Below, in pieces: positions 7,920 through 16,891 of a stretch of DNA of 64,000 bases. The DNA is from Bifidobacterium tsurumiense (lineage in GTDB: Bacteria; Actinomycetota; Actinomycetes; Actinomycetales; Bifidobacteriaceae), in NCBI RefSeq assembly GCF_000741765.1, contig NZ_JGZU01000015.1:1-64000 (forward strand), given 5' to 3'. The position numbers and the translations under genes were made by a program. The first letter of the stretch is position 1; each line of letters opens with the position of its first letter. The notes under the pieces were generated by a model that was not told the DNA's origin, searched no databases, and saw nothing but the letters and a program-made list of their open reading frames with translations.

Positions 7920-9068
7920 ATGGGAAATACAGTGCGCATACCTTCCGAATTAATCCCTAAAGACGGACGATTCGGCTCCGGACCAAGCAAAATTCGGCCT
8001 GATCAAATCGAGGCCATTCGTTCAGGCGCTCAGTCGCTTATGGGAACATCTCACCGTCAGTCTCCTGTAAAGCAAGTCGTTGCATCTATTCGGGAGGGCT
8101 TGTCCTCATTCTTCTCCATCCCTGACGGTTACGAAATAGCATTGGGGAACGGAGGGGCCAGCGCATTCTGGGATATGGCATGCGCTTCCTTGATCAATCG
8201 CAAGGCGGCTTTTGGTTCATACGGATCCTTTAGCGCAAAGTTCGCTCAGTCGGCACATCGAGCACCTTTCCTGGAAGAACCGGTTATTTACGAATCCGAA
8301 CCCGGAACATTTCGCTTGCCTGAATTCACCGAAGGCGTGGACGCCTATTGCTGGGCACATAATGAAACCTCCACCGGTGTCGCCGCCCCTGTTGAGCGCA
8401 TTCCCGGCAGTGCAGAACAGCAGGCGCTTATTCTGGTAGATGCAACCAGCGCTGCAGGCGCCCTTCCAGTAGACATCGCGCAAACGGATGCATACTATTT
8501 CTCTCCTCAAAAGGCTTTCGGTTCCGATGGAGGATTGTGGCTTGCTGTCCTCTCCCCCGACGCCATCGAACGTGCCCAAGCCGTTGAAGCGAGCGCATCA
8601 CTCGAAGGTGCACGGCGTTGGGTTCCACCGTTCCTGTCCTTGACCTCAGCAGTCGAAAATTCGCGCAAGGATCAGACACTGAACACACCAGCGCTTGCAA
8701 CGCTTATCATGCTCAATGAGCAGATTCAATGGCTCAACAATAATGGCGGATTGGCTTGGGCCGTGGCACGCTGCGCCAAATCTTCATCGCTGCTGTATTC
8801 CTGGGCCGAAAACAGCGAATATGCATCCCCCTTCGTCTCTGATACCTCCGCTCGTTCACAAGCAGTGGTCACCATTGATATCGATGGAGCCATCAATGCT
8901 GCGCAAATCATTGCGGCTTTGCGCGATAACGGCATTGTTGACACTGCAGGATACCGCAAGCTTGGGCGCAATCAATTGCGTATCGGCGTATTCCCATCAG
9001 TGGAGCCTCATGACGTTGTTGCTTTGACCGAATGCATTGATTATGTTGTGGAACACATTCAACAGTAA
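7920..9068 (+). CDS. serC: Phosphoserine aminotransferase, actinobacterial type
   Basis: PLP enzyme of serine synthesis that exchanges 3-phosphohydroxypyruvate and glutamate for phosphoserine and 2-oxoglutarate. It opens IPKDGRFGSGPSKIRP, the usual SerC start, and has the cofactor lysine in YYFSPQKAFGSDGG with ILVDATSAAGALPVDI just before it. Length is 382 residues, as in the mycobacterial/actinobacterial subgroup. It is a single-gene unit ending in a strong terminator; serA and serB are not in the window. Confidence 0.93.
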   Translation: MGNTVRIPSELIPKDGRFGSGPSKIRPDQIEAIRSGAQSLMGTSHRQSPVKQVVASIREGLSSFFSIPDGYEIALGNGGASAFWDMACASLINRKAAFGSYGSFSAKFAQSAHRAPFLEEPVIYESEPGTFRLPEFTEGVDAYCWAHNETSTGVAAPVERIPGSAEQQALILVDATSAAGALPVDIAQTDAYYFSPQKAFGSDGGLWLAVLSPDAIERAQAVEASASLEGARRWVPPFLSLTSAVENSRKDQTLNTPALATLIMLNEQIQWLNNNGGLAWAVARCAKSSSLLYSWAENSEYASPFVSDTSARSQAVVTIDIDGAINAAQIIAALRDNGIVDTAGYRKLGRNQLRIGVFPSVEPHDVVALTECIDYVVEHIQQ

Positions 9069-9131
9069 GGAATAGCTCACAATATTCAGCGAGGCGATGC
9101 AGCGCCGAGTATGCATAGCCCAATGAACCGG

Positions 9132-9168
9132 CGGCCTTCCCGTGTACGACATGGTATCGGGAAGGCCG
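9132..9168 (+). terminator. Terminator after serC
   Basis: Eleven-base perfect stem (9132-9142 with 9158-9168) followed by TTGTTGTTCC on the plus strand, 64 bases after the serC stop. Confidence 0.85.
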
Positions 9169-9376
9169 TTGTTGTTCCTGCGCTCACTGTTTGGGCTTGA
9201 GCAGTTGACCTCGCACTACCCGTGCCGTAATGAGTCCTTATATATATGGACATCACCTGAATGAATGCTGATTGACCGCATTCCATGGGCTGTGTTGCCA
9301 TTCATCATTGCTCAATATCATTTCGGCCGATTACCAGATATCGATAAACGACCGGTCAGCAATGAAGTATTGAACA

Positions 9377-10792
9377 CTAGAAACGAGTGGTTGCCAGCAG
9401 ATATCTCGCTGGACCGGCATGAATTCCGCTCTTGTGTTGAGCGCTTTCAAGCCGCAAAGGCCCATCTGAAGCCGGAATGAACACAGCGTCCCCTGCCTCA
9501 AGTATTCGAGAATCCTTATCGCTCACACAGCGTAATGCGCCTTCAATGCACACAACCATACGAGGACGAGAACGCTCGAATGTTTCAACCAGACGTCGGA
9601 CTCTGGCATCTTGTTCGACATTGCATTTCTGCTGAATCGACTCTCCAACGCCCATTGAATGAATCGATCCAACCACCAACTCAAATTCATCCAATCCAGG
9701 AAAGAATAGACCGCCCTGCACACCTGGCGAGATGCAACCTGAAAGGACATGTGGGTTGATGACGCCATCCTTCCATACTCGAATACCATCCAATGCCCCG
9801 GCAATATCCTTATGTTTGACCGTCAAACCTGCTCGCAAAACCGTATCCGAATTGGTCATGATTTCCGCACCAAACCCATGGATATATGCATGCAGCGTCC
9901 CAGCAGGAATATACAACGCCTCTCCTGCGCACAAGGAAACCGGATTCATCAATACCAGAGCAAATGCACTGGGATCCGAAGGAAATTGCTGTGCTGCTAT
10001 GAATGCATGACGAATCGCATTATTGCAAGGGTCACTTTCCTCCAGAGCACATTGCAAAGAATCCGCCACACCTTCTTGCTGAGATGCGGTTATTGCGATG
10101 CGCAGTGCATTGCGCAATCGATTCGAATGATTCGAACGGCTTACGATTCCAAACGAACCGCGTGAATCCTTGCCTTCTTGGATCTTGCCCTGACCCGATA
10201 CACTCTTATCTATCTCTCGTCCTTCATCGTCCTGCACATGTTGCAAAGCGCTGAGCATCTCTTGTGCCACTTCATGATCAATAATCGACAAATCGTGAAT
10301 AATCGAGGTTATCGGCCTGAACCCCACACTGGCATAAAAATCATCCAATGCCATCACCATTTCGTTCTTTTCCTGAGCATCCGGAAAGGAGCGTTTGGTA
10401 TCATCATGGGCAATGCCAGATAGCTCTTCTGCATTGAAACCTGCACGAGCCTGATGCGCTATTGGATGGACCTGCAACGATAGTGGCGAGCGCACAGCCA
10501 ATATTTTCAACAAATATGGCAGAGATGGCCCAAAACGTTCATTGCAATCAGCGCCAAGCATATCGAGAGGCTCCTGCGCAATGCGAGCTGAAAGCTCTTG
10601 CATATCGTGATCCGCAGTGGCAATAGAAGAAGGCCATTGTGGATGAGCGCCGTACCACAGTTCGGCCAAAGGTCGCCCATCTTGCGCCTGAATGCCCTCA
10701 TCATGAAGCAATGAGGAAGACGCCATCAGCGATTGCAACCGGTGATACGAACCCCATGCATAATGCTTCATCACAGGAAGAACCGGATACAT
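9377..10792 (-). CDS. manA: Mannose-6-phosphate isomerase, class I
   Basis: Zinc enzyme that interconverts mannose 6-phosphate and fructose 6-phosphate. Motifs include KHYAWGSY at the N-terminus, LPYLLKILAVRSPLSLQVHPI (zinc-binding Gln and His), the metal Glu in EKNEMVMALDDF, and the C-terminal YIPAGTLHAYIHGFGAEIMTNSDT with the third zinc His. Length is 471 residues, rather longer than the roughly 390-420 of many relatives; a polar stretch around residues 185-225 accounts for most of the excess. The ATG at 10792 has GGAAGAGG upstream. It convergently faces serC, so it is transcribed alone. Confidence 0.92.
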   Translation of the reverse strand: MYPVLPVMKHYAWGSYHRLQSLMASSSLLHDEGIQAQDGRPLAELWYGAHPQWPSSIATADHDMQELSARIAQEPLDMLGADCNERFGPSLPYLLKILAVRSPLSLQVHPIAHQARAGFNAEELSGIAHDDTKRSFPDAQEKNEMVMALDDFYASVGFRPITSIIHDLSIIDHEVAQEMLSALQHVQDDEGREIDKSVSGQGKIQEGKDSRGSFGIVSRSNHSNRLRNALRIAITASQQEGVADSLQCALEESDPCNNAIRHAFIAAQQFPSDPSAFALVLMNPVSLCAGEALYIPAGTLHAYIHGFGAEIMTNSDTVLRAGLTVKHKDIAGALDGIRVWKDGVINPHVLSGCISPGVQGGLFFPGLDEFELVVGSIHSMGVGESIQQKCNVEQDARVRRLVETFERSRPRMVVCIEGALRCVSDKDSRILEAGDAVFIPASDGPLRLESAQHKSGIHAGPARYLLATTRF

Positions 10793-10919
10793 ACCTCTTC
10801 CTTTGCACTCGTTATTTCCCGTTCATGCCCCCAGATCACACACCTTGGCAAATCGGTGAAGGCATACTGATCTGCAATCTATCCTCACACAAGGTTACCC
10901 TGCACGCTATGGTGATGAT

Positions 10920-11173
10920 ATGAAGTTTGCTGCGATTTTCGATCCAGATGTACGCAAGCCATCACCGAAGCCGGTCCGTGTTGATTTGCGAACCGTATTC
11001 ACTGTCGGCACATTGCTCTGGCTTGGTTCAGCTTGGTGCTCTTGGTTATGCAGCTTCTTCACTTCCAGGTGGAACGTGCGCTGTTTGTCAGCGTGGCAGG
11101 TCTTGTTATCGGCATTTTGATGCTGGTTTGGGAGCATTTCGATCGCTGGGATTATCGCCGTCTGGGTCAATGA
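10920..11173 (+). pseudogene. DUF2530 small membrane protein, frameshifted
   Basis: The first frame gives KPVRVDLRTVFTVGTLLW, the characteristic start of actinobacterial DUF2530 proteins, which are small two-helix membrane proteins of unknown function. The second half, in another frame, reads VLLVMQLLHFQVERALFVSV and ends VWEHFDRWDYRRLGQ, giving the expected second helix and tail. The frames join if one base is added in GCTTGGTGC near 11030-11036 (probably GGG reduced to GG). The repaired protein would be about 85 residues. Its stop lies seven bases from the convergent SenX3-like gene. Pseudogene or sequence error. Confidence 0.65.
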
Positions 11174-11180
11174 ATACCAC

Positions 11181-12443
11181 TCACTGAGCCAGTGGAAGGG
11201 TAAGGGTAAAAGTGCTTCCCTGCCCTGGAGTACTCCACACGGATACGCTGCCGTGATGCGTCAGGGCCACGTGTTTGACAATCGCCAACCCTAATCCCAT
11301 GCCTTCCTCAGACCGTTCAGTTTGGTTCGCACCTCGATAGAATCGTTCAAAAATACGCGCCTGGTCCTGTTTGGAAATTCCCACTCCCCTATCGATGACC
11401 TTGATATTCGCTTCCTTGCCATCAGCTGAGGGTCGGGCGCTGATCACCACCATGGAACCCGGTTCGGAATATCGAATGGCATTATTCACCAGTTTCGTTA
11501 CTGCAGCCTGAATCTGTTCGCTATCGCCGTTCACGGTCAAGCCTTCTGTGCAATCGATATTCAGCGTTATCGACGCCTTATCCAAGCGATCAGCAACTTC
11601 TCGCTTGACTCCTTCAAGCTGTTCGCAAATAAGGCAACGATTGGCACTGGAAGGGATAATCGGCTCCTGCGCCTTCATCAACAACATCAAATCGGCAACC
11701 ATATGGTTGAGACTGCGCGATGATTCACGCACCTGAACCGCCTCGTCACGAACCTGTTGAGGATCAAGGTGATCGCGTTCCAGCGCATCGGCCAACTGTG
11801 TCAAAGCCTCAGTGGGCTTGAGCAATTGTTCAGAAACATTGACCAGGAAGGATTCCCTTACTTCGGTGAAGCGGACGATATCGCTTACATCATCGATCAG
11901 AACGACCACGAAGTGCTTATTGATTCGTCCAACCGTAACTTTCAACCAATTTGGCCTGCGCACACCTTGCACATTGATGCCTTGGTCAGCCCACTTGTCC
12001 TTCTGGGTCGAAGCGTAGCGTTCCGGTGTTTGCGTGGTGATATCGAATTGCTTCCGCCCCCCGCGTTCACGAACCTCTTCGATGGCATCCCGCACCTCGG
12101 CATTGGTTATCGTATCGTCTTCAACCACTCCCAATGCATACGCCGCAGGATTTGCCCTGATGACATCACCTGACTCGTCTACGACAATGGTCACGCCTTG
12201 GATCAACGACAATAATGTCGCGGTCGCATTGTCGATATCATCATTGCGACTGTCATCATTCTCGTCGTTGCGGCCACCAAAAGCCGACTTCACCGAACTG
12301 GATACAGCGGATAGCCATCTACGAATGGCAAAGGAAACGGGCTGCAGCCAATCAGTAAGAGCAAATACCAAAATCACCGCAATTGCTACACCTATGATGC
12401 CAAAAGCAATGAATATAAACAGAGACGAACCGGACTGTTGCAT
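11181..12443 (-). CDS. SenX3-like sensor kinase lacking the phospho-acceptor histidine
   Basis: Membrane sensor kinase like the SenX3/PhoR proteins that report phosphate supply. It has one N-terminal membrane helix, a PAS-like region (about residues 80-195), a dimerisation helix, and an intact HATPase domain: N box KLVNNAIRYS, G1 DRGVGISKQDQARIFERF and G2 GMGLGLAIVKH. The H box reads NVSEQLLKPTEAL where SenX3 has NVSHELKTP: the histidine is Glu205. Without it normal autophosphorylation is not expected. PhoU is divergent next door and gpmA follows, as in other actinobacteria, but no RegX3-type regulator is nearby. The start was set at the ATG at 12443, with GGAAG upstream; 12461 is an alternative. 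Confidence 0.85.
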   Translation of the reverse strand: MQQSGSSLFIFIAFGIIGVAIAVILVFALTDWLQPVSFAIRRWLSAVSSSVKSAFGGRNDENDDSRNDDIDNATATLLSLIQGVTIVVDESGDVIRANPAAYALGVVEDDTITNAEVRDAIEEVRERGGRKQFDITTQTPERYASTQKDKWADQGINVQGVRRPNWLKVTVGRINKHFVVVLIDDVSDIVRFTEVRESFLVNVSEQLLKPTEALTQLADALERDHLDPQQVRDEAVQVRESSRSLNHMVADLMLLMKAQEPIIPSSANRCLICEQLEGVKREVADRLDKASITLNIDCTEGLTVNGDSEQIQAAVTKLVNNAIRYSEPGSMVVISARPSADGKEANIKVIDRGVGISKQDQARIFERFYRGANQTERSEEGMGLGLAIVKHVALTHHGSVSVWSTPGQGSTFTLTLPLAQ

Positions 12444-12632
12444 GCTTCCATTCTTCCACATCTACGTGGAGATGGTTTCAGCGAGCTGGCACGAGTGAAC
12501 GGAATATGAACATATGGAGGAAATTTGCCCAACATAAGCCAAGAACCTGATGGTATTGTCGACATAACATCGAAATAGATAATAGACTGGTATGGTCAAG
12601 GGTCTCCCACAGTAGAAGGAAAGGCATATACG

Positions 12633-13313
12633 ATGCGCGTTATTTTCAATGAGGAGATGAAAGCCGTCGCAGACGATCTCGACCGCATGGCCCAGGACGT
12701 ACACAAGGCCATTTACGGTGCTGGCGACGCTCTGTTGAATGCAGATGTCGAAGCTGCTCAAGCCGTTATCGACGGCGATATTGAGATCGATGCGCTGGAA
12801 TCAAGCGTCATTGACCAATGCGTCAAGCTTTTGGCCAAACAAAACCCAGTGGCCACCGATTTGCGCGTGGTGGTATCCACTTTGCGACTCGCCGCTACTT
12901 TCGAGCGCATGGGCGATCTTGCTCGCCACATCGCCGAAGCAGCACGTCGCACATATCCACAGTGCCCGTTGCCAGATGAGGCCAAGCCACTGTTTACCCA
13001 AATGGTTGATTTCCTGCGCACAACCGCTGATCGTTTGGTCAATATGCTCGCTGATCGTGATGCCAAGATTGCAGAGCAGGTAATCATCGATGATGACAAG
13101 CTTGATGATCTGCACAAGCAAATGTTCACCTTGGTGCAGTCTGACGACTGGAATAGCACCAAGGAACAACTCATCGACGTCGTGCTCTTGGGTCGTTTCC
13201 TTGAGCGCCTTGGCGACCACGCCGTTTCCGCTTCTCGCCGTGTGGTATTCATCGTCTCCGGTTTTGATCCGAGCAAGGAGCCCACACGAGATGAGGGCAC
13301 CGATATCGACTAA
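12633..13313 (+). CDS. phoU: Phosphate signalling regulator PhoU
   Basis: Cytoplasmic regulator of phosphate uptake that links the Pst transporter with the phosphate sensor kinase. The 226 residues form two repeats of a three-helix bundle; each carries the metal-binding type motif E/DxxxD, seen as FERMGDLARHIAE in the first repeat and FLERLGDHAVSASRRVVF in the second. The ATG is preceded by AAGGAAAGG. It is divergent from the SenX3-like kinase across a 190-base intergenic region, a known arrangement in actinobacteria. No pst genes are in this window. It ends in a long, perfect hairpin. Confidence 0.93.
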   Translation: MRVIFNEEMKAVADDLDRMAQDVHKAIYGAGDALLNADVEAAQAVIDGDIEIDALESSVIDQCVKLLAKQNPVATDLRVVVSTLRLAATFERMGDLARHIAEAARRTYPQCPLPDEAKPLFTQMVDFLRTTADRLVNMLADRDAKIAEQVIIDDDKLDDLHKQMFTLVQSDDWNSTKEQLIDVVLLGRFLERLGDHAVSASRRVVFIVSGFDPSKEPTRDEGTDID

Positions 13314-13335
13314 TCGATTGCATCGAATCTGACTG

Positions 13336-13384
13336 CATATGGTGAGGGCCGTGCTTATTGATGAAGCACGGCCCTCACCATATG
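13336..13384 (+). terminator. Terminator after phoU
   Basis: Twenty perfectly paired bases (13336-13355 with 13365-13384) and a nine-base loop, 22 bases after the phoU stop. No strong T run follows, but a stem this long is unlikely by chance. Confidence 0.75.
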
Positions 13385-13540
13385 GTCCCACAACAACTCA
13401 AATTCAGTGCCAAAATTCGATGAGCCAGAGACACTGCGTCAGGCGGCACTCCTGCCCCAACTCACCGCAGATCATTTTCAATGAGAGAAAAATAATAGGA
13501 CGAAACACCTACTCGCACAAGGCCGGACAACAGTAATAAA

Positions 13541-13564
13541 CACCACAAAAGTTCCTATAGGCCC
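13541..13564 (+). repeat. Intergenic repeat copy 2
   Basis: Reads CACCACAAAAGTT followed by CCTATAGGCCC. It matches copy 1 (375-394, inverted) and, more loosely, copy 3 (53765-53790, CACCAC-N4-AGTTCCTATATAGGCC). It lies between the phoU and gpmA terminators, so it is outside both transcripts. Confidence 0.5.
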
Positions 13565-13585
13565 AAGATTGTCTGGAGAGGGTAA

Positions 13586-13615
13586 CAAAAAACGGGCCGA
13601 CACATGGTCGACCCG
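13586..13615 (-). terminator. Terminator after gpmA
   Basis: Stem 13593-13600 with 13608-13615 (eight pairs, one of them G-U), followed on the minus strand by a run of six T. It lies 31 bases after the gpmA stop. Confidence 0.8.
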
Positions 13616-13645
13616 AATTCAAAGTTACTTGAACTTATGCCACAA

Positions 13646-14386
13646 TCACTTCTGGCCTTGAGCTGCCACAGCAGCGGCACCGGCGGCTGCTGCCTCCGGA
13701 TCCAGGTACTCACCGCGAGGCTTGATCGGCTTGAAGTTCTCGTCCAACTCGTAGAGCAGCGGAATTGCAGTAGGAATATTGACCTTTGCAATCTCCTCTT
13801 CGCTCAAACCGTCAAGCATCTTGACGATTGCGCGCAGCGAGTTGCCGTGAGCTGCAATCAGAACCGTCTTGCCGGCTTTGAGCTCAGGAACAATATCGGA
13901 TTCCCAGTAAGGAGTGACGCGCTCGACCACATTGGCAAGAGCTTCGGTTTCCGGAACCGGGTCGCCGGCATAGCGAGGATCGTTGTTCTGCGAATATTCA
14001 TCGTCAGGGTTGATCTCTGGCGGCGGAGTTGCATAGGAACGACGCCAGATCATGAACTTCTCGTCACCGTATTCTTCACGGATTTCGGTCTTGTTCTTGC
14101 CCTGCAGAGCGCCATAGTGACGCTCGTTCAGACGCCAGCTACGCTGCACAGGAATCCACAGGCGGTCTGCGGCATCCAATGCGTAGTTAGCAGTATTGAT
14201 GGCTCGACGCAGCAGCGAAGTGAAAACAATATCCGGCAGGACATTCTTTTCCTTGAGCAGCTGGCCACCGCGCTTGGCTTCTTCAACGCCCTGCTCGGTC
14301 AGCGGGACATCCACCCAGCCGGTGAACTGATTGGTTTTATTCCATGCGCTCTGACCATGTCGGAGCAATACCAATTTGTAAGACAT
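13646..14386 (-). CDS. gpmA: 2,3-bisphosphoglycerate-dependent phosphoglycerate mutase
   Basis: Glycolytic enzyme interconverting 3- and 2-phosphoglycerate. The phospho-histidine motif is [18 protein letters not shown] (His10), followed by [18 protein letters not shown] with the active-site Glu and Arg, and the second active-site His in [14 protein letters not shown]. Length is 246 residues with an Ala-rich C-terminal tail. The ATG is preceded by a weak TAAGG. Placement beside the SenX3/PhoU genes is common in actinobacteria and reflects conserved order rather than shared function. Confidence 0.95.
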   Translation of the reverse strand: MSYKLVLLRHGQSAWNKTNQFTGWVDVPLTEQGVEEAKRGGQLLKEKNVLPDIVFTSLLRRAINTANYALDAADRLWIPVQRSWRLNERHYGALQGKNKTEIREEYGDEKFMIWRRSYATPPPEINPDDEYSQNNDPRYAGDPVPETEALANVVERVTPYWESDIVPELKAGKTVLIAAHGNSLRAIVKMLDGLSEEEIAKVNIPTAIPLLYELDENFKPIKPRGEYLDPEAAAAGAAAVAAQGQK

Positions 14387-14466
14387 AGCCTTAGTTTATG
14401 TGACATCAACGACGAGGACTTATATTGCGCCGTTTCTATCCACCATATGAATCGATGAACCGACAA

Positions 14467-15591
14467 TCACCACAAACTGCCGACGACGACATACATCACA
14501 GCGAACAAACTATTCATGCCGGCAAGCGAGAGCGCTTTGCGGTAATCCTCGAATAACACCGCCTTCAATACCATAACGAGCATGAGAATATGCGCGATCC
14601 ACAGCATAACCACGGCCCACACCTGAACTTGGGGCAATATATGCGATCGCAAAACCAAAGACAATACTGCAACCGACAGGGAGACCTCAAGAACCGCCCC
14701 CGCCTCCATTATCAACTCGGCGTTCTTTCGGCCGAGACGCACGGCAAGAGTTCGCTTTCCGCTGGGAATATCGTCCTCAATATCGCGAATATTATTCACC
14801 AACATAATGATCGCGGTATTGATACCGACACACATCGAAAGAAGAATTCCAAGAAGGTCTATGCCGCTCATGCCTTGAGCGATGATGTCGCCTATTCCTG
14901 CGGAAATAGGTGAAACATACGATGCCGTCTGATTCCCGAGACCACTGAAATCATCGAGGGAATGATACACGGCATATTGCGTACCCAGTGTGGCCACGGG
15001 GCCGAAAAACACTGCTGCTGACAATTCTCCCCATCCGGAGTAGCCATATGGATGTTTGCCTCCCGTATATAGCCATCCGGCAAGAAGAGCCACGGCACCC
15101 ACCACAATCAACCAGTATTGATGCACTGAGACAGCAACGACAATCCCGCAGACGCACGCTATTGCAGCACTGCATGCGGCGGCGAATAACACATGGCGAG
15201 GAGACACACCGGACGCCACCAAACGGGTAGGTTTTCCTGATTGCCGTTCCGCTCCTCCGCGATCCCGATCGCTTCCACGGATGCCATCAGAATAATCATT
15301 GGCGAAATTCACTGCAATTTGCATGCATACTGCCACCACAAGGCATAACAACGCAATGAATTGAACACGGGTCATTGCGCCCGGGATTTCATGCCACGGG
15401 ATTGCACAAGGGATCTTCTGTCCTTGAATATCGCATAAGGTTTGGGATGGTTTTGACAGGAGCATCCAAGCCGCGGATACGCCTGCGATGACCGGAGCCA
15501 CGCTGGCGGGCAAGGTTCGGGGTCGCATCCCTTCGACCCACATCCGCACACGCATGACTACCTCAGCTTCTTCTCTCTGATATGAGGTCAT
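14467..15591 (-). CDS. menA: UbiA-family prenyltransferase, MenA type
   Basis: Integral membrane enzyme that joins a polyprenyl chain to 1,4-dihydroxy-2-naphthoate in menaquinone synthesis. The start is the typical MRPRTLPASVAPVIAG segment. The first Asp-rich motif is NFANDYSDGIRGSDRDR and the second is NNIRDIEDDIPSGKRTLAVRLG, both MenA-like. Eight or nine hydrophobic helices are visible; length is 374 residues, longer than the usual 290-310 because of two loop insertions (around residues 52-70 and 205-240). The ATG at 15591 has AAGGTCG upstream. No other menaquinone gene is present here, so the substrate is inferred from the family only. Confidence 0.88.
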   Translation of the reverse strand: MTSYQREEAEVVMRVRMWVEGMRPRTLPASVAPVIAGVSAAWMLLSKPSQTLCDIQGQKIPCAIPWHEIPGAMTRVQFIALLCLVVAVCMQIAVNFANDYSDGIRGSDRDRGGAERQSGKPTRLVASGVSPRHVLFAAACSAAIACVCGIVVAVSVHQYWLIVVGAVALLAGWLYTGGKHPYGYSGWGELSAAVFFGPVATLGTQYAVYHSLDDFSGLGNQTASYVSPISAGIGDIIAQGMSGIDLLGILLSMCVGINTAIIMLVNNIRDIEDDIPSGKRTLAVRLGRKNAELIMEAGAVLEVSLSVAVLSLVLRSHILPQVQVWAVVMLWIAHILMLVMVLKAVLFEDYRKALSLAGMNSLFAVMYVVVGSLW

Positions 15592-15801
15592 ATCGACCTT
15601 ATCCGTCTAGTATACGCATCGCATTATGCATTGCATTGCATATTTCGGAGTGCTGAATCTCCATGATTATTCGCTCACCGCAACGCTAAACCCTCCATCG
15701 AAGTCAACCAATCAACGTTCAGCACGGTTTCTATTCATCGTTGACGTCTCGTCTGCACGTCACGGATTGCTGGGTAACACACGCGAACAATTCCACGCAT
15801 G

Positions 15802-15841
15802 CAATGAGGCGACGAGTGAAGTTCATCTCGTCGCCTCATTG
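15802..15841 (-). terminator. Hairpin after the Pro/Gln-rich membrane protein gene
   Basis: Fifteen perfectly paired bases (15802-15816 with 15827-15841), 49 bases after the stop at 15890 on the minus strand. No clear T run follows. The 190 bases between it and menA show nothing else. Confidence 0.65.
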
Positions 15842-15889
15842 ATCAATGTTGGAGCACTTCACGAAACTGTGAAACGCTGCTTGACGTTA

Positions 15890-16891
15890 TTATGCGTTTT
15901 GCTCCGTCTCCTCACCTTCCTGATGCACAGATATGTCAGGAGTTTGCGCCGGGGCCTGCCCGGTTTGTTGAGACGCAGCCGCTGGCGTGGCATTTGCAAC
16001 TGGTTGAGTGGCCGATGCCTGAGGAACACCCTGAGGCATTTGCTGAGCTGGTTGCGGGACTTGGTGCATCTGAGGCGTCTGCGGAGTTTGCTGTTGCATC
16101 GGCTGAGCCTGTGCAGCAGCATACTGAGGAGCTGTGCCCTGAGGAGCAACCGGCTGCTGAACCGGTGCCTGGGCAAACTGCTGAGGTTGGTTGAATTGCT
16201 GGGGCTGTGCAGCGCCCTGCTGCGGCTGTGCCGGATATTGCTGCATCGGCATCGGCTGACCTTGCGGAGCAAATCCTGCCGGACGCTGCGTCAAACCGAT
16301 AGGCATTGCCGGTGCAATACCATTCTTCTTGCGGTACTGCTGAGCGACCAGCAAAGCTACCGTTCCTGCCAGAAGTACCAGTGTTCCTAGCATTGAGAAG
16401 AATGCTCCAGCGGAATACTTCACGGATACCGAGAAGAACTCGCTTGAATAATCTCCGACCACAGATTGCGCATGGATAAACTCGAAAATCATCATGCACA
16501 CCGACAATGCAGCGAGCACTACGGCGGCGATATGCTGACGCAAGGACATGCAGACACAAGCCGCTATGGCAAGCAACAGAAGAATCCATCCGTCGCCTCC
16601 GCCAATCAAGCTTTGCGAAATGCCCCAAACAGAAATAAAGGGCATGAATACGCCAAGCAAGACCACCAAAGCACCTGCGTATGCGACAATGGACCACACA
16701 TTGACGACGAAACCGCCGAGATTAAAGGTCTTGTCTTCCATACCCAGAATGAACTGAATTGGGGAAGTGGATTGCGCCGGCTGCTGAGGCGCCTGAGGCT
16801 GTTGCCACTGCTGCGGTGCAGGTTGTACAGGCTGCTGATTGTTTTGCTGAGGATTTTGGGGTTGAGGAGTAGGGTTCATAGGACTGGTCAT
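15890..16891 (-). CDS. Pro/Gln-rich membrane protein of unknown function
   Basis: A 333-residue protein with a central membrane part and two low-complexity flanks. Residues 1-45 are rich in Pro and Gln (NPTPQPQNPQQNNQQP and on). Four hydrophobic helices follow between about residues 55 and 205. The last 120 residues are again Gln/Pro/Ala-rich and end with an acidic tail EGEETEQNA. Such flanks are likely disordered and cytoplasmic. The ATG at 16891 has AAAGGGA upstream. No family is recognised with certainty; it resembles the many actinobacterial membrane proteins with Pro/Gln-rich tails. The gene is alone between lysS and menA. Confidence 0.75.
   Translation of the reverse strand: MTSPMNPTPQPQNPQQNNQQPVQPAPQQWQQPQAPQQPAQSTSPIQFILGMEDKTFNLGGFVVNVWSIVAYAGALVVLLGVFMPFISVWGISQSLIGGGDGWILLLLAIAACVCMSLRQHIAAVVLAALSVCMMIFEFIHAQSVVGDYSSEFFSVSVKYSAGAFFSMLGTLVLLAGTVALLVAQQYRKKNGIAPAMPIGLTQRPAGFAPQGQPMPMQQYPAQPQQGAAQPQQFNQPQQFAQAPVQQPVAPQGTAPQYAAAQAQPMQQQTPQTPQMHQVPQPAQQMPQGVPQASATQPVANATPAAASQQTGQAPAQTPDISVHQEGEETEQNA

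Larger units (their letters stand above)
13385..13645. other. Intergenic region between phoU and gpmA
   Basis: Gap between convergent phoU and gpmA. It holds repeat copy 2 (13541-13564) and the gpmA terminator (13586-13615). No gene is supported. Confidence 0.45.

Noticed and set aside
9132-9168. serC hairpin as a riboswitch or small RNA
   Set aside because: It is a simple stem with a T-rich tail after a stop codon, so a terminator is sufficient.
12758-13391. Minus-strand frames opposite phoU
   Set aside because: Shadows of the clear PhoU coding frame; no motifs.
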